From the NCBI GenBank assembly GCA_025677825.1, contig JAIXMO010000011.1, positions 221,001 to 285,000 of the forward strand: a stretch of 64,000 nucleotides of DNA, given 5' to 3'. This document shows, piece by piece, positions 24,097-38,364 of this stretch. The position numbers were made by a program, and so were the translations under genes. Each line of letters begins with the position of its first letter. Positions within the stretch are counted from its first letter, which is position 1. This DNA comes from Helicostylum pulchrum (taxonomy: Eukaryota; Mucoromycota; Mucoromycetes; Mucorales; Mucoraceae). The notes below the pieces were generated by a model. It ran no database searches and was not told the DNA's origin. It saw nothing but the letters and a program-made list of their open reading frames with translations.

Positions 24097-25368
24097 TTAC
24101 AAAATTTTACTGCGTGAATTTACTGCTGTTGCCATACCTACTCGCTTTGACTCGATATCAAATACAAATAATGCGGAACCAAGTATATTGTCACCTAATA
24201 CTAGTGTTTCTTCTTGATCAAAGTTGTAGGTAATACTAAACGCACACTTGTTACTATCTTCATCTTGTGGTGGTAATATCAAGTCTTCAATGGCAATCGA
24301 TAACCTTGTATTTTGATCAAACTCTAATTCAATTGTTTGGTTACTTGATCTTAATTTACAATCTACGATATACAGTTGAGATTGTAAATCAACTGACACT
24401 TTTTGTTGTGTTACGTCTTGTACTATCTGATCTGCCAATTCTTTTGACAAATAAGAATATGTTGTGCCTGTATCTAAAATCACATTCTTGTTCACTGAAA
24501 TCGTATTATTCTTGTTTGCTTGAATTCCCTTTAATTTAACAGACCAAAATGTATAATCTAATTTACTGGTCTTTGGGTTTATATTCTTTTCTACTGGTAC
24601 ATAGTGTATTTCTCCAGTATATTTATCTCGGTTAACACCTCCAATAGTTAATTCACTTTTCCACCCCTCAGCGTCATTCAATGAAACTGAAAAAATAGCC
24701 TGTGAAATGATTTTTTTGGCTGCCAACTCAAATATAAATGGGTTATATGCTTCCGCTGTATCACTGTTGGCGGCAAGTGCTGGAAATGCTAAACCAAGAA
24801 TACCGTTTGATGTCATTTCCATATCTCCAGATATAATATCGATAGCAGACTCGGCTAGACCAAAAGTCTGTTCATTACTTGTTAGTCCCGATCCCGGGCC
24901 TAGTAAATTAATTGTATCCTTGGCGTATTTACCATGAATACTTCCTTGTCCGTATGTAACTGAAAACGAAAGATTCAAGGATTTAAATGTACTGGACTTA
25001 TCCTGTTGGAATTTTTCGTAGGGACATTCGGATGTAGGGCATTTGCTTGAAGGAACCCAAGTATCTGCACTATAATTGACATGACGTAAATGCATGCTAG
25101 CGCTAAAAAAAATTTTTTTTTATATATTTTACCTTCCTGTATCAATTGAAACTAGAAATTCTTGTGGTGGTGTGCCAATATATATTTTTGTCAGGTATTC
25201 GATTTTATCGGCGTTATATAGTTTATAATTTTCTGACGTTCCTCGTTTTGTTAAAGATCGAGGTCGCTTTATTAAAGGTAAGCTGATAAAGTCATTATTA
25301 GGAATAACATAAGATAGTGTACAAGTAGTAGTAAGTAATAAAGTAAATAATAAATAATTAGAGTGCAT
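24097..25368 (-). CDS. Secreted pepsin-like aspartic protease (rhizopuspepsin-like)
   Basis: A1-family endopeptidase, 402 aa, two exons (25368-25133 and 25069-24097). A hydrophobic signal peptide (MHSNYLLFTLLLTTTCTLS) is followed by a propeptide with basic KR sites. The mature enzyme begins around YLTKIYIGTPPQEFLVSIDTG. Both catalytic motifs are intact: IDTGSADTW, joined across the intron, and ILDTGTTYSYL. The flap region reads VTYGQGSIHGKYAKDTI. No C-terminal anchor is visible (ends NSRSKIL), so secretion or a vacuolar location is likely. It is one of four A1 proteases in the window. Confidence 0.9.
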
Positions 25369-26730
25369 TTTAAAAAAGAAAAAGAAAGAAAAAGATGGGT
25401 AAGAACCCCGAGGTGAAAGCTCTTGTGGTATTTATACGATTCATTGTAATGGCATTTTACTCCAATCAACCCGAATAAAAGGAGTTTAAAGAGGCCCAAA
25501 AAAGGGTCAATTTCATGGACGTGGGATCCGTTACACACGCATCTAAATATTTTTATACCACGTCAAAAAAAGATTTTCGTTTCCTTTTATTGACTAGGTT
25601 CAGAAGTAATTACATATTTTTCAGTTAAAGAAATCGAATATATTTCTCCTCTCTTCTTCCCAGGTCTCACCTATTTGAGTCCAGGAACATTTTTTTAAAA
25701 AGAAAGTTATGTATCGCTGCCATTGAATGACCCAGGTCATCCATGCCGGACAAAGGTTTTAAAAGAAATCCTAGTAGTATTGACCATTCAGCATGATTTT
25801 GACCACTTCGTAACACAGGCTTTCATGGAGTTTCATTACCATTTTGCGCATTGTCCTCCCCCCCTTTTTTTTTTTTCGTCTTATCTTTTGACGTGTAATA
25901 ATAAAATAAACCTGCTTGTATATACTACTTTACAATATTCAAAATGTATATTGTTTTACCGTTATTTATTTTTAGAAATACGAATTTAAATCTATATCCA
26001 TCCGTTGCAAATCATTGGATACTTGGCTGAACTTCGGCTCTGACTTTTACCTCCGAGCGACATAAAATAAAACAGAAACAAAAGCGAGTAAAAAAAAAAA
26101 AAAAAAAAAGTTGCTGTGTGCCCAATAAAGCGCATGGTGTTTATAGTAAATAGATGCATTACTTAATACATGTTTCACTTTCAAGCAGCAGGATAAGTAT
26201 CTACAATAAAAAGAGAATTACTGTATATAGTTTATTAATCCACTACTCCCACGAGTTTTTTTTTTTTAGATTGTGCCTTAGGACTAATTTGCTACTTTTG
26301 TTTTCACGTCAACAATTAGTGCTTGGTAAAACTGTTTACCTCTTTTTTTTTTTGCGTTGTCATAAGCTCTGTTTTTTTTTCTCAAGTAGTGATAACGAAT
26401 GCACGCACTATACTGTGAATCGGTAAAAATATTTCCCTAGGACCTTTAAAAAACACTGTGATAACAAAAGGGGAGAAGGAACCCCCCTTTTTTAGTTAAA
26501 GTTGCAATAAAAATTGCAATCTAAAATAATAAACAGCATTATTGCCCTCTCCGGGATGGAAAAGAGAACGCCAAGAAAAAAGGGGGGTGGTGCTCAGTGT
26601 AACTTTTTTTTTTATATCTCGGAACGAGATACTATTGACTACTTTTAGACGATTTAATAAAACATGTGGAAAAATATCGCTATTACGTATTAAGTAGTCT
26701 TTTCAAAAGAGATCTACGTTACAACAGGCT

Positions 26731-26761
<31 letters not shown>

Positions 26762-26921
26762 CTATCAACTGCCGCCTTTTTGTTTACTCTCAACGTAAAT
26801 TAATTACATTAACGAGCAGAGAGAAAAAAAAAACTAGTTTGGGGAATCGCTCAAATGTATCTAAAGTCTATAAATCGTTTTCGATCCTTTCTAAACGAAC
26901 TCCGATTTTAATTTAAAAAAC
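25369..26921. other. Long intergenic region
   Basis: About 1.55 kb between the starts/ends of two minus-strand protease genes. It is rich in A/T runs (a 28-nt A run ends near 26760) and has no supported gene. Short frames such as 26154-26426 have no motif. Confidence 0.5.
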
Positions 26922-28233
26922 TTACTTTTTATGGTTATAAAAATGTTTATTGACGATCCCTACGATTGTTGTACTAGAATGAACAGGACTTGCAAACCCA
27001 ATTTGTTTATTTCTGGCATCAAATACTAAATAAAGTGCTCGAATAATAGACTGCCCAAAAATAAAAGTGTCCATTTCCTTTTGTTGTTCTTGTTTCGGGT
27101 GACCACAGATGCTAAACATACACTGATCGCCTGCGACATCAAAAATAAAGTCCTTGACAGGAATACCAATACGTACAGTTCCTGCTGTGCCGGTACTATA
27201 TCGCGCTAGGTCAATATCAATCATGTCTTTCGAGTGTCGCAAGTCGCAATTTACATAATAACAGCCTGTTTTTGTATCTAATCTGCTGTACGCCGTATTC
27301 AATGCACTCACCAATTGACTGGCATAAAGGCCACCTACGTAGGATAATGTAGTGCCTGTATCTATCATCACATACTTTCCTTGCACCGGTAAACTTGATT
27401 TTCTTGTAGTTTTATTTCGGTGAATATTGGATACACCAATGGACTGAGCGCGAATCACCCACATTATATACGTAGGCGGTGTTGTGTCATCACCGTCTGT
27501 TGAAATAGGTGAAATGGACACAAAAGAAATACTGCCCTTTAGTTTATCAGCATTGAACCCACCTAACGTCAACTCGCCCGACCATCCTTCTTCTTCGATC
27601 GAGTTGGTGTAGATTGAAAACACCCCATTTAAATCTTGACCGGAGGAGGAGGAAAAGAAGAAGGGATCGTACTTTGTAGGAACCTGCACTAGATCTGGAA
27701 ACCCTAACCCCAACACACCTTGCACTGACACCGACGAGCTACCATGTTCATCTCGACGTTTAGCGTCTGCCGCTATCACTGATTTGGATACTCGATTCAC
27801 AAGCGCAAACTGTTGCTGGCGTACCTGAATACCGTCTAATATGACAGTGTCTTTGACGTAAGTACCGTTGATCTCTCCATCGCCGTAATAGTATCCAAAG
27901 GGTATATCGGTGCTTTTAAATGTAGTGGATTTTTGCGGTTGAAATCGAGAGACGGGACACATGCTCTTTTTGCAGTGAGGTGAAGGAACCCATAGATCAG
28001 AACTATAAAAGGTTTTGTTTCGATTGGTTAGTAACGTATGATAGGTAATTGTTTTTACCGTGTCATAACTACCTCTGTGTATCAATAATCACAGTAAAGT
28101 TTTGTGAAGGTGTACCAATGCCTATATTGACTAGATACACTTGACCTAGATCGTTGTACAGTGGTATATGTCTCAAAGCATCGATGTTTACAATTAATCC
28201 CGATATGAATAATCCAACGATATACCAATGCAT
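26922..28233 (-). CDS. Aspartic protease homologue with altered first active-site motif
   Basis: A1-family fold, 413 aa, two exons (28233-28073 and 28002-26922). It has a hydrophobic signal (MHWYIVGLFISGLIV) but almost no propeptide before YLVNIGIGTPSQNFTVIIDT. The first-lobe catalytic motif, normally DTG, reads DTQ: the sequence is GAT ACA CAG before the splice donor. The second-lobe motif MIDTGTTLSYV is normal. The remaining features are usual: SSDLWVPSPHCKKSMCP, a Tyr-containing flap (GYYYGDGEINGTYV), and the C-terminal FGQSIIRALYLVFDARNKQIGFA. Catalytic Asp residues are both kept, yet the glycine in the first loop is lost. It may be inactive, altered or a sequencing error. It sits next to an intact paralogue on the same strand. 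Confidence 0.8.
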
Positions 28234-28502
28234 TTAACTAAAAGAAAGAAAAAGACCAAAAAGAAAAAAAAAACGGGAGGGTTTAAAGCTAGCTGCTCTC
28301 CCGGTTTTGTTCTCCGATTATCGAACTTCTAACAATGACAAACAGCAGTTAGAAGAAAAGAGTCATGAGTATTATGCAAAAAAAAAAAAACAATTAGTCA
28401 ACTAGTTACAGTTATATTTCGATGTCCCTCTGTCAAATACTGATTAAATTTAGGGTTCTCCTGATTTAAATTGACAATTTAAAAAAAAAAAAAAAAACTT
28501 TT
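28234..28502. other. Divergent upstream region
   Basis: Promoter-side DNA of the protease at 26922-28233, followed by homopolymeric A runs (28378-28391 and 28481-28497) that end at the F-box fragment. No ATG opens the F-box frame here. Confidence 0.4.
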
Positions 28503-30089
28503 TTCAAAATATCATCATTACCATCCGAAATCTTAACACTTATATTTGGCTATTTATCTTTAAAGGATCAATTACAATGTCAACTCACTAGCAAACATTG
28601 GCATAGAAACTCATTGTCCAGTGTATATTGCAATGTAGATCTAAATTCAAAGAAAGCTAAACGCTTTATCCGAACCATATCAAATTCGTCACATTTGGGT
28701 AAATACATCAAATCGTTTGAAACTTTCGGACGTACTGGACGGCGAGAGCGATAGGAACTTCTTTGACGAACTTCGCTTATTGAAGACAGTTATACCACAC
28801 TGTCCTGATGTCACCGACAGAGTTTCGAAAAAAGATGTATCATTCTGGACTCGACTCATGCACGCGGCAATAGAAGATCGGTTACCCCATTTAAGGACCT
28901 TACCAGCTCCTGATTATGTCGATATGGAATCTTTTGTCTATACTGCATTATTGTATAAAAACTCTTTGGCCGGTTTACGTATTTTTGGTGATGATAATTT
29001 ATCCGGATTTTGAACAATATGCTGTCGGATGGACGAGTTTAAAAAGATACAATGATGTCTCGATTTTGATCTAGTGTCCTATACATACCTGACTCGTTTT
29101 GATGATATGATTGAAAAGTGTCCCCACGTAAAGCAAATTAGTTTTGACGTACGCTTCGACGCAAAACAACAAACAAACGAACCCGAACCAATGATAATAC
29201 ATGACGTTAGATGCGATTGGAGACTAATTTCTACCGACAGTCAGTTAGAATAATGCATAAATTTCCCCAACCTCCAAAGTTTGAGAGTTCGGGGTTGCCG
29301 TGAACCCGAGGTTTCCAGTCCAACTTTTTTAAAATCCATACAGTATGTTATGTCTACACCATATTTCGATTTTTGATATACGTCAGAAAAGAAGACCTAC
29401 TGAATATTTGCATCGAGTTTATGAAGACAAAAAATGAATGTAGAAATGTAAGCATAGGTTTTTCTGAGCAATATCATCCTCCATTTGTTTTATGCAAATT
29501 AAGCCTGTCCGTTAAAACGGGGGCGGACCTGATATTCGTATCAAATACAGGTGACAATGAAGTAAAACATATTCGGTTCTTATCGGAGGTAGGCGGATCG
29601 CTGCGATCACTTAAACTAGATGACTTTAGTGAGATTTCGGATATAAAAGGTGAAGCTAGCAAAAGTATAGATCGGCTATTTGATATTCTTCACTTATGTC
29701 CCTTATTAGAGGAATGCACAATTCTCGACGCATCATCTGTATCAGCAAGTCGTCGCAAATCGAAATACCCATCTCTTAAGAAATTGTCTATTATTGGAGT
29801 CAAATCACTCAGATGTCTCAATTCTTTATCTTTAAGCCTTTCCAGTCTCTGTGAATTTTCTTTGGGGCCCGGTTCTACTCTTGATAAGGATGCAGATCCT
29901 ATAGTTATCAATATGCCCCGTTCATCACTTGATTTGTTAACATGGGACGATCACCCTACGGGTAAACGTGATGCTGAAGTTTACATAAAGCTGAAAACAG
30001 AGAGAGGGTTAAGATATTATTCTGAAAATACACAAGAGTTGCTTCTAGTCGATAAAAGTAGCTACCTCTCAGCAACAGAAAATACTTAA
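28503..30089 (+). pseudogene. Broken F-box/LRR protein gene
   Basis: The region begins with a textbook F-box (LPSEILTLIFGYLSLKDQ, positions about 28520-28575) and continues with LTSKHWHRNSL and further F-box/LRR-like sequence, but no start codon opens this frame. Around 28715 the frame shifts into KLSDVLDGESDRNFFDELRL (28717-29013). After 29013 the similarity hops frames again with stops: FDLVSYTYLTRFDDMIEKCP, then FPNLQSLRVRGCREPEV. The last 239 codons (29373-30089) are open and carry LRR-like segments. At least three frameshifts or stops separate the pieces, so I read it as a decayed F-box/leucine-rich-repeat gene (ubiquitin ligase adaptor family). Fresh intron models cannot rescue all breaks. 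Confidence 0.65.
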
Positions 30090-31452
30090 TTTGATATAAA
30101 TTGTAAAGATCTCAAGGAATATAAAAAAGCAAAAGACTATTTCAGCTATAACTGGATTTTTTAATCATTTCATATGTATATACTGTCGAATCATAAACTT
30201 CAAAAGCGAAAACAACAAGCAATCAGCGCAAAATAAAAATAAAAATAAAAAAATATTACATATTATATTTCTTTCTTTTTATACGTATTATTTCTTACTA
30301 TTTTAATCGGGAGCAATAAAAATTTTAAGAAAATTTAAAAGATTCTAATGTTTGAACTCTTGCAGAGAAAGATACACAGCATATGTTTTTGTACAATAAC
30401 TCGAGTGAGCTCAAGAACTATTTAAAGCGTTATAATACATCCTTATTCATCCATCATTCTCTTTAAAACGCGTCTTTTTAAGTGAAGGTTTAAAAGTAAC
30501 TTCTAAGAAAGGTCATTTTTACAGTGACCGAAATAAGTTGTTTTCTTTGTATAATTAAGCATCCGGAAATGATTATTTTGCCCAAATTTTTAGTAAAAGT
30601 TAGTCTTTAAGATGTTGTATTTAATATGAATTATTAAAAACTGCTTGTTGTTCTATATTTTTTGTCCAAAAAATGAAAGTTTTAAGCAGTGATTACTCGT
30701 TCGGTTTTTGTGTTGGGAGTATCATTTAAAATGGATTAGAAGCGCCAAAAAGAATACGTTATCATACTTGTTTTTTTTCCACAAAGAAAGGCAAAGTAGA
30801 TCCGGAGTAATCGTAAAAAAAAATGGTGATTTTTGGCCAAAAAACAAGAAGGGTTGACTCCCAAAAATGAAAATCGAAAAAAAAACTATATTAAAGTACG
30901 TTTTATTTTATTAAAGATGTTGAAAACAACTATTTTGTATTATACAACTTGGGTCCAAACCGCGTTTCTTGTTTCTTAAAAAAATAAAACCCATTATTTA
31001 TTATTACTGCTAATCTTTGCAGTGATTTCTTATGTAAGCGATTTATAAAACTCAGGTATCTCAATGAGCTTTTTCCTTTAGCAGTAATTATCATAAGGGT
31101 GGATTTCTTCCACCCTTAAATATAGCCTCTATTGTATAAACTTAGAGACTATCCGAATTAATCTCTTCTTACGACTAACATTTTCATTTGAGCATTCTTA
31201 AAATAATTTTGTGAGAAACCCTAGGTACTAAAATCTAACGGAGAGAGAGAAAGAGACGAGTAAATGTAGTTACGAGCTTTACTTTGTCATAGTAATACTT
31301 TTGGGAGTATGCCTTCCGAGGGATAAGCATTACAAAAGGTAGAAAATACAAAGCTTAAAAAACGTTTCTTTTTGTAAAATGGTTTATTTAAATTATTATT
31401 TTTTTCAATGTGTTTATGTGTTATATGTGCAAAATAAGCTTTCCTTTTTTTT
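30090..31452. other. Intergenic DNA with a short hairpin element
   Basis: About 1.36 kb, no gene seen. A perfect 10-bp inverted repeat with a 5-nt loop lies at 31094-31118 (arms TAAGGGTGGA and TCCACCCTTA). The right arm continues into TTAAATATAGCC, similar to motifs at 44291 and 52802. Confidence 0.5.
31094..31118. repeat. Hairpin: head-to-head CCACCCTTA motifs
   Basis: Arms TAAGGGTGGA and TCCACCCTTA are exact reverse complements separated by TTTCT. The same CCACCCTTAAAT word recurs at about 44291 and 52802, each near F-box fragments. Confidence 0.7.
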
Positions 31453-32972
<1,520 letters not shown>

Positions 32973-33888
32973 TATGATTTAGTTTGAAGTTAACCAACAC
33001 GAACCAATGCTCAAAAGTCTTTGGTTCCTTTTAAAAGAAAAAAAAAATTGAGACTACTTTTTTAAATCTGACGGAAAAAAAGTTTTTTTTCTATTTTTCG
33101 CTCGGGGTCCCCTTCCCAGAGAGGAGTCATTATTCCAATCCAATATAAATTTTTTTTTATTAGCATTTCATTGGATCAAGTAGATCCCGAAGCAGCCGTA
33201 ATCTGATCTGAGTTCTTCTTTTTTAAAATGAAAATACCCCCCAAGCGACTCAAAAAAAAAAGTGTCACCAATAAAGAGTGTTGGGCTGAGTGGTAAAAAT
33301 TAATAGTGTTTTAACAGTTATGTTTTTACAGTTAAATAAATATGATCTATAGTGAGTCGTAAGATCCTATATGTTTCACCAAAGTACATTTGGTGCTAAT
33401 TGGCACTTTGTGCCTGGTTCAATCAGATGTCAGTCATATTTTACCCTCGATCGCACAAGTTTAAAAACCGTCGAGAAGCTACGCCTATTATCCTAATAAG
33501 ATCCAAAAATAAATGATTTCCTAAAGTAGAGCTGTATGAACGGGACAAACTTTCGCCATACTTTCAGAGAGATGAAGAAGACTTGTTGTTATTTATTTAT
33601 GCCTTAATGATTGATGTGAGTCATTTTGGTACATATCTGTAGCAGTATAAGGAAAGTGCATCCGCTTTTGTTTGGAGCACGACTTTATGGAGGATCAGTG
33701 TAACAGATATCCATCTCATTAGTTTTTTTTGTAAAGGCAAACAGCAGTTAATTCGCTCTCGCATAAACTACTACGAACAAAAAAAAGATTAATTCTATGG
33801 CGTTAAAGGTAATGATATAATAACACTGTACAACATTTTTTTATTACTATTTATACAACTTTTTTTATTATTTATAAATCTATATTTT
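32973..33888. other. Intergenic DNA
   Basis: Upstream of ADE12 and downstream of BMS1 (both minus strand). The part beside the ADE12 start includes pyrimidine/purine tracts. No gene, tRNA-like fold or repeat was recognised. Confidence 0.45.
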
Positions 33889-36800
33889 TTAATGTTTTGA
33901 AGACTTTGCTTCTCTAGTAACCTTTTCTTGTTCCTTACGGAAATAAGTCTTTCTACGTTCCTTTTCTTTGATTTCGGTAGTTTCAGCGATCTTGGCCTTC
34001 TTCTTTTCAAGCTCACCACGCTTCTCGTCGTTCTTGATCTTTCTCTTACGGCTCTTTTCGTTACGGAGTGTATTCAATTGTTGCATAAGTGTAACAATCT
34101 TCTTTTCCTCAGGTTCGAGGATAACTGCTCGCTTAGCCATATAAGATACCTTTTTACTCTTGGTAGCGTTTTTAGGTTTATTAGCAAAAGGTAATCCGGA
34201 TTGAATGGACTTGGGAACCTTTAATGTGTTGAAGCGACGTTCCTTTCTTTCAATTGGTTTATAGACTGAATCAACCTTTTGAGGTGCGTGTAAACTTAAC
34301 TCCTTTCTGACTTGACCTGTAAGACGCATACCTTGCCATTTTTGTTTAGATGATAACAATAATGATGTGACAGGGTTATAGAATTTACGAGGCTTGATAG
34401 GATACCATGCTCTCAAAAATACAATATCTACAAATACGTATATTAGTTACCTGATTTTTTTTTTCATGCTAACAAAATAACTTACCACTCATCAAGATCT
34501 TATCTTCAAAGGTGGCACGGAAATGACCTTCAGGTTTGGGTAAAGCCTTCTTTACTTGACCACGAATACCAGATACAGTACGAATATTAGCACCTTCGAA
34601 TTTAGCTACTTCCAGTGAAGATGTAAACATATCTCTAATAAATGCTGTGTTCTTATAAACCTTGGTAGGATAACCTGTCAATTTTAATTTCTTGACAATG
34701 TCAGATGACTGACTAATATCTACAACTGCACCAGTGGCACTAATACGGAAAGCCGTCTAAAATAAAAATAAAAATTAGTTTTTCTTTCGATTAAATTTTA
34801 ATTTTAAATTACTTACTGCTTTACTGTCTGATACATTTTGAACTGCACAGAAACCAGTGTTTGGTGTATGAACAGGACCATAGAAAGTAGCAAGACAATG
34901 CATATGTTCAGGAGAATATTTAAGCATACGGTTTCTTGTACCGTCATTAAGGGAATAAATGGGAATACTTTGGAAACGTCTCCAACCCATTGAGAAGATA
35001 AGAGGATCATTAGTCTTCAAAATTCTTGGATGCCAACGATGACGCTTGATTCTGACTTGAACCCAACCGAATTGATCTTCAGTAGGCAAGAGACCACCAA
35101 CAAGAATAGGATAAGTGGGGTCAAAGTTTTCAACAAACTCGCAAGGCATTTGCTTAATCAAAAGACGAACATAACTACCAGGACGATAACCTTCTACCAT
35201 GGCTCTGGTATGAGGATCATCGTTTTCAAATTCTTCACGATTCATTTGAAGTTGTTGTTCAATTTCGGTCTTCTTTTGTTCGTAGAAATCCATCTTGGGT
35301 CCATCTTCTTCATCGCCAAATTCTTCAAGGTACTTTTTACGGATTTCTTCCTTACGTTTAGCGACCTTTTCACGTTCGACCAATTGGGGATCACGAATCA
35401 TGGCTTCCTTATCTCTCTTGGGCTTTTTACCTTCCTCGCCCTCTTGTTCATCGCCCTCACCCTCTTCTTCTTCCTCAAGATCTTCGAAATCACCCTCTTC
35501 TTCATCTTCCTCAGGTGCAAAAGCACTTTCGCCTTGAGCGGCGTTAATATCACCAGTAATAAAACGGTTTCTGATAGAGTCTAAAGTTTCCTCATCATCC
35601 CATTCTTCCAACTCTTCAGCATCGATAGGATCACGACTACTGTCAATAGCACTGGTTGTGTTGAGTTCTTCGCGGTGTAATTTGAGGAATTCTTCTTCCT
35701 CTTGCTCAGCATCGCTACCACCGTTTTCAGCATCATCACCGTAATTACCAGCGACAATATCTTCAGGAGAAAGATCGAGCTCGTTGTAAATTAAAGACAT
35801 GAGGTTGGTACGTCTATGAGAAGCAAACATTTCGCTGGCTTTTTCCTTCAAGTTAGTCTTCCAACGAAGTTCACCAAGATCTTCTTCGGCGGATTTCTTT
35901 TTACGACCATCGACCAAAACCATATCCTCATCTTCCTCCTCATCACCTAAATCACTGTCACTATCAGCAAACTCGTAAGCAGGCTCTTCTTCGTCATCTT
36001 CTTTCTCTTCCTTATCACCCTTCTTGGGGATGTTTCTAGTATCGAATTTACTTAATGCTTTACCACGACGAGGAGCACCCTCTTCTTCTTCCTCATCATC
36101 ATCATCTTCCATATCCTCATCGTCACCTTCATCCATGACATCTTCTTCATCATCATCATCGTCCTCATCATCATCTTCTTCCATATTCTCATCTTCGTTA
36201 CCGAAAACAGCACGTCTACGAGATCTACCACTTTCATCTTGTTCTACAGACTCCACTACATCAGCAGCCTTAACAGGAGCAGAATTAGAAAAGATACGAA
36301 GTTCAGAATCAGCTAATTGAGAAGCTAAAGTATCAGTAGCATCTTGAAGGTTCATGACTAACTTTTCACCAGTACCGTGAGGAATGACTTCTTCTTCTTC
36401 TTCCTCTTGATCAACTTGCATAGGTTCGCCATCCTCACCGATAAGATCGGAGGGGGCATAAGCGGATTTTTTAGTGAAATGACCAGGTACGTTAATATAG
36501 ACAGCATCCTTATCGTACATGACACCACCGACATCGGACATGGGAGCATAAATCAACTTGTTCTTCTCATCCAACTTCTTTCTAACCTTATCGGGTAATG
36601 GACAAGGATCAGGCAAGACGGAGACATCAGCTAAAAAGTGATCACCGGCACCAGGAATATGTACACGCATATTTGGTTTTAAATTGGTACCACGTAAATA
36701 ACCATACAAGGTGACGGTACGATCACATTGAGGTTGACGATGTACTAATTCGGGATCAGTTAAATCCTCAATACGATCAGCGACAACGTAAGGATGGGTA

Positions 36801-37596
36801 TTACGCCAAAGCAAAGGTCTGAACTTCATGACGGAAATGAAACGAGCCAAGTTTTGAATTTCCATGTTGGGGTATTTACCATTGATGATACCAGATAAAT
36901 AAAATAATTTAGCACCTTGATAGATTTCGGTCCAGAAACGGTTCTTCAATCTCTTTTTGGTTGTCTTTAAAGTTTTGTTGTTACGGAACTTGTCGAGATG
37001 GGTAAGGACACCCATGACTTTAGGGAAACCATGGGATTGTAAAATATTCAAGAATTCAAATGTCTCCATTTCAAAACCGAAACTGGCATCAATCATTAAC
37101 AAGACAAGATCTGCTACCTTGGCAACATCAATCATGGAATTCATGTCATTGTTACATTCCATAAATGTCAAACGTCTCTTTTTACCACTGACAACTGTAA
37201 TAGGACCCTTGATTTCGGTCAGGTTGTGCTTTGTATAACGCTTTACTAAAGAACGAATAAGTGTTGATTTACCAGTCTACAACGATACGAAAAAAAAAAG
37301 GTTATTTTTTTGATAAGCACGAAAGAAAAAAAAAAACTTACACCAGGAGGACCAACAACAGCAATGACAACAGGAGGAGATTCAATAGGTGTACGATCAA
37401 CCATAGGTACATGAAGCTTCTTTTCACCTAAATCATTGTTTCTGCGAACATTCTTTTCGGCTTTACCAGCACTGTTAAAAGTGAAAGCCTTGGGATTACT
37501 GGATTTTTTGGCATTGGAAAATTTGTTTTCCTTTTTGCGTTCGACCTTCTTTCCGCCCTTCTTTTTAATATGGGCCTTTTGTGTTTTTTCGTCCAT
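33889..37596 (-). CDS. BMS1: Ribosome biogenesis GTPase BMS1
   Basis: Nucleolar GTPase needed for 40S (SSU processome) maturation. 1174 aa in four exons: 37596-37342, 37276-34817, 34756-34486 and 34427-33889, close to the yeast length of 1183 aa. The P-loop GPPGTGKST is formed across the first intron at residues 82-90. Other marks are [22 protein letters not shown], the THLDKF motif (GTPase G4-like) and a very long acidic central region, with runs of Asp/Glu. The C-terminal half carries [16 protein letters not shown] and [23 protein letters not shown], and ends in a Lys/Glu-rich coiled tail. The N-terminus is basic, as expected of a nucleolar protein. Confidence 0.96.
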
Positions 37597-38364
37597 TGGT
37601 TAAGAAAAAGTTTATAGATCAACAAAAAAAAGAAGAAGAAGAAAAAAATACGTCAAAAAATATGTTTATTTTTTTTTCTAAAAAAGAAAGCAGTCCCTAT
37701 TTGCTAAATTAGAGAGTTACTTGTCAAAAAAAAATATATATAATTTCTTTGTGGTTGTATGGTTATGTATAGTTTGAGTATTGTAATTAGGTCTAAATGC
37801 TCATTTTATGTCAGTGAACCTTATTTTTTTAAGCTGTAATGTAAGAAACGAAAAGTGCCCTGATTTTACGGTTTATATCTCGATTGTTAATTTATCCATT
37901 AATGCATTATAAAAGGTTACACTTTTTTTTTTTTTTTTTTTTTTTGGTTTATTAAAAAGTAAACTAGGCAAAACTCATAAACACAGAAATAGTGTTTACT
38001 ATAAAACCACGTTGCTTCAGATTGAAAATGTATTTATTCTTTACCCAACATGAAGCATAATTAAAGTATTAAGCTTTGATCGCCCGTGACTTGCTTTCGT
38101 GGGTTAAAACTAAGCCATCTCTCTTTCCCCTTTTTGATTGCATTCTATGTACACAGGTAACATGTGAAAATAAAGCCTGCAAATACAGTACCCCACGAAT
38201 ATGTGTTTCTTGAAAAAAAGGGACTATTACCAATCATTTCTCAGCTTTTTTTTTTCCTTTTTGTATATATTTGGTTACAAGTTTTTTTTTGTTTCTTTCC
38301 CTTTCTCTCTTTTTTTTTGCAGTAGATATACACACTCACATACCTTTTTTATTTTATTTGTTCA
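37597..38364. other. Divergent upstream region of BMS1 and PEX22-like gene
   Basis: About 770 bp with a 22-nt T run near 37924-37945 and other A/T tracts. No gene is supported; a 69-codon frame at 38201 has only low-complexity sequence. Confidence 0.45.

Noticed and set aside
35030..36320. Plus-strand frames rich in Phe/Ser inside the BMS1 locus
   Set aside because: They are shadows of the acidic GAA/GAT/GAC stretches of BMS1 read on the other strand.
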